From positions 184,001 through 248,000 of the forward strand of contig RPFO01000076.1 of the NCBI GenBank assembly GCA_009746045.1: a stretch of DNA of 64,000 bases. The letters run 5' to 3'. Below are positions 61,830 through 64,000 of the stretch, in pieces. A program made the translations under genes and the position numbers. The DNA comes from Mesostigma viride (Eukaryota > Streptophyta > Mesostigmatophyceae > Mesostigmatales > Mesostigmataceae). Below the pieces are notes generated by a model that ran no database searches, had not been told where the DNA came from, and saw only the letters and a list, made by a program, of their open reading frames with translations. Numbering within the stretch: position 1 is the stretch's first letter; each line of letters opens with the position of its first letter.

Positions 61830-62221
61830 ACAACCATTTACCAAAACCCGTTTACTCCAGGAAAAGAGGAAGGAAACACAACTACACTGCCGTGACCCAA
61901 GCCTATATGTGTTAATTCATTTAACACACGCCGAGTGCACACACAAGGGGTAGAACACGCATAAATGGCCACCAACGGTCCAACACGCTCGGGCCGACAT
62001 GGCCCTCGCCTACAGATGCACGCTGGTCCACTACATTCTACCAAAGGATCAGGACCACTAGTAAAGTACGCGGCGCGGCGCCCAACGGCACCCAATGTAC
62101 CACAGTACTGTTACGAAGACAATAATGTCCCGGTAGGAGCCTAAACGTAAACCTAGGGACAACTGAGGCAAAAGACCTAATTTACGTCCGTAACTACAAC
62201 GAATTGTTACGCGACGTAACA
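61676..62221 (-). repeat. 5' LTR of B2 (546 bp)
   Basis: Same as 45008-45553 as far as read. Followed by the TSD CTATG at 62222-62226. Confidence 0.95.
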
Positions 62222-62226
62222 CTATG

Positions 62227-62490
62227 ATTTTTAATAGTGAATATGGATTTTATTGGATTTTACACACTCGTGCTTCCACAGAAAATTCCAAAATCGCGAG
62301 TAAGGGTTGAGAGTCATGTATAATTTTACATGATTTGGTCAACATATGATTTTTTATGCACATGCCCAAGCATTAGCATGATATTGAGTGCTATGATGCA
62401 TATCAAACATATGGGGTACCCCCCTACCCTTACCGCCACATGATCTCAAAGATGGTATACTCAGTCCTATTTTTAGGACTGAGTTTCTAC
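62227..62490. repeat. Right remnant of the hairpin-flanked repeat interrupted by B2
   Basis: Continues the sequence broken at 45007 and ends with CTCAGTCCTATTTTTAGGACTGAG (62460-62483), the same motif as at 43582-43628. Confidence 0.5.
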
Positions 62491-62819
62491 AGGGGACGTG
62501 TTAATATAGAGAAAATAACCCATAATGAGGCTCCCTGGCAACCACGTCCAACATGGTCACACAACCAGGGTTTTATTAGCATGCAACAGGTTGGTTACAG
62601 AGAATATAAACAAATGTACAAGCAACCTGTAAGAGCCAGCATTTGGGCTGCCCTTTCAGGGTCCATTCCATGAAGACCCAAGGCCGGTTACAAGGTCCTT
62701 AAGACCCTTCTGCAACCCCATGACAGGGCCAGGCGATATTCTCAGCCAGGGGAGTGACTCCACCCTGACCCCTGTTCAGCAGGGTGTACGAACCCTGAAG
62801 AACCTGCTGTCAGCCATTT

Positions 62820-63400
62820 CTGGCTACCCAACCCACCGGGACACATCCCACCTCAGAGCAAGGCGTTGGTCTCCCTAGCACCCCACCATGGGGTCCATTC
62901 GAGCCCACGGAGCAGAGGGTACTGCTGCACGGCCTTCTCCTCAAGCTTGGTGAGAGCATCTGCAGGGTTATCCAGGCCAGCCACATTTCAATGTCAGCTA
63001 AGCAGGACATTTCCTTGAGCAACAGATAATCAAGGTCCCTGCTTCTGGCCAGCTGTCTGTGCACGAACTGCACCATGCCCATGCTGTCAGTTTTCACCAG
63101 TGTGTGCATCTGCAACCGACAGGAAGCTAGCTACCTTACATAGCTGGTAGAAAAGCTCCCTCAAGTTAAGGGCTGTGTGCAGCCCCTCACAGATTGCCCT
63201 GCACTCAGCAATGTCACTGCTGGGGGTTACCCTATTCTGCAACCGACTGTACCAGCAGACCAGAGAGGACTGTTCCTGCACCAGGGTGATTAATGCTGCT
63301 GCCCGCCCCCTGACCTCTGTGACCTTCCTACTATCCATAGAACTGTCAGTTAAAGCGCAATGTGTAGGGATAGATAGATTCCAATGCGCGCGAATAGATT
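62820..63400 (-). pseudogene. Ty1/copia RNase H remnant
   Basis: Minus-strand frames hold LVCWYSRLQNRVTPSSDIAECRA, then KTDSMGMVQFVHRQLARSRDLDYLLLKE, CLADIEMWLAWI and, back in the first frame at about 62942-62969, NPADALTK. This order is the RNase H domain and end of a copia polyprotein. At least two frame changes show it is decayed. No LTR was identified with confidence. Confidence 0.75.
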
Positions 63401-64000
63401 CATCATGAGAATGGTTGGAATGGAGCTTGGTTTAAAAATATAGTAGGCTTACAGCACTCGTGCACGTGAGTGCTAAGACACGAGTTTGCCAAGTCAAGGC
63501 AACACACGTGAGGCGGGCTCGCAAGAGATCTAACCAGTTGGCACTGGCCTATTCTTTATATACTTGTGCACTGTGCTTTGCTAGGCCTGAGCAGCCTCGT
63601 AGGCCTGCTCGGTATTAACACCCCCGGTACAGTATTAACAACCTGTACAGCGTCCAGATCCTATTATACAGTAGGTCTGCCATACAGGCACAGTGACCGT
63701 GGACAGAGTACAGTCCACAGTGATTATTGCATCTGCACCCAATAGTCCAGGACTAAGCCTGCGGTACCAACAGACCACAGGTTAAGGTTCCTATTTCCTG
63801 CGTACGACGTATTAATCCAATACCGTCGTAGGTTCAGCACCTAATTCCTGTCAGCCCAGGAATTACTGTCGACCCCATATGCCGTCGGCACATATTCACG
63901 CACGACTTAGAAGAACAGCCGGCTCGCGCTCGCGCGCGACCGGGAAGTCGGAACACCATAACTTTCTTGATACTTGTCGGAATGAACTCGTTCCGGTGTC
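63401..64000. other. Unassigned region at window end
   Basis: No gene or terminal repeat supported. It could include flanking copia material, but this was not shown. Confidence 0.3.

Larger units (their letters stand above)
45008..62221 (-). mobile_element. Complete Ty3/gypsy chromovirus-type retrotransposon B2 with two nested insertions
   Basis: Bounded by two 546-bp LTRs that appear identical and by the TSD CTATG. Gene order as in B1, on the minus strand. It is split by an inverted-repeat element at 56738-57797 (inside RT) and a tyrosine-recombinase retrotransposon at 50520-55908 (inside RNase H). Removing both leaves about 10.7 kb, like B1. It has its own frame breaks (gag at about 59905, RNase H-integrase at about 50200, third ORF at about 47650 and 47250) at places where B1 is open. 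Confidence 0.95.

Overview
The window looks like repeat-dense nuclear DNA of a eukaryote, most likely a green alga. The reasons are chromodomain Ty3/gypsy retrotransposons, a tyrosine-recombinase retrotransposon with split direct repeats (the PAT/Kangaroo type; Kangaroo was described in Volvox), and one very large, GC-rich, low-complexity host gene. No bacterial operon, rRNA or complete tRNA was seen. The taxon is inferred.

Layout. 1-5161 (minus): 5' part of a Ty3/gypsy element (element A), cut by the window edge inside the RT. 5162-19483 (plus): an APE-type LINE fragment interrupted by a hAT-like transposon (6396-18930, 8-bp TSD CTGGCGCT), itself interrupted by a full gypsy element B1 (7696-18474, 571-bp LTRs, 5-bp TSD AAAGG). 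19490-26600: further LINE fragments on the minus strand, a piggyBac-like TIR element (23537-25235, TTAA target) and a tRNA-like SINE inside a truncated LINE. 26784-28739: a short element with the order A1-body-B1A2-B2, which looks like a non-autonomous split-direct-repeat element. 29544-36236 (minus): a host gene of about 2,200 codons, rich in Ser/Gly/Ala/Gln and ending in a CaaX box. 36237-39386: no recognisable gene. 39395-40758: a second hAT-like element. 40908-42390: two non-LTR 3' ends in inverted orientation. 43582-45007 and 62227-62490: parts of a hairpin-flanked repeat split by gypsy element B2 (45008-62221, minus, 546-bp LTRs, TSD CTATG). B2 in turn carries a complete split-direct-repeat retrotransposon (50520-55908, plus) and a 1.06-kb inverted-repeat element (56738-57797). 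62820-63400: remains of a Ty1/copia RNase H.

The most unusual thing is the gypsy family itself. Besides gag and pol (PR, RT, RNase H, integrase, chromodomain), B1 and B2 share three extra ORFs: an RG-rich ORF that starts inside the 5' LTR and runs across the primer-binding site; a small ORF upstream of gag that resembles the RNA:DNA-hybrid-binding domain of RNase H1 and caulimovirus viroplasmin (also present in A); and a large ORF of about 770 codons after the integrase. The two copies act as each other's empty-site and frame references. That allows exact insertion points to be placed and shows that most frame breaks are single-base indels.
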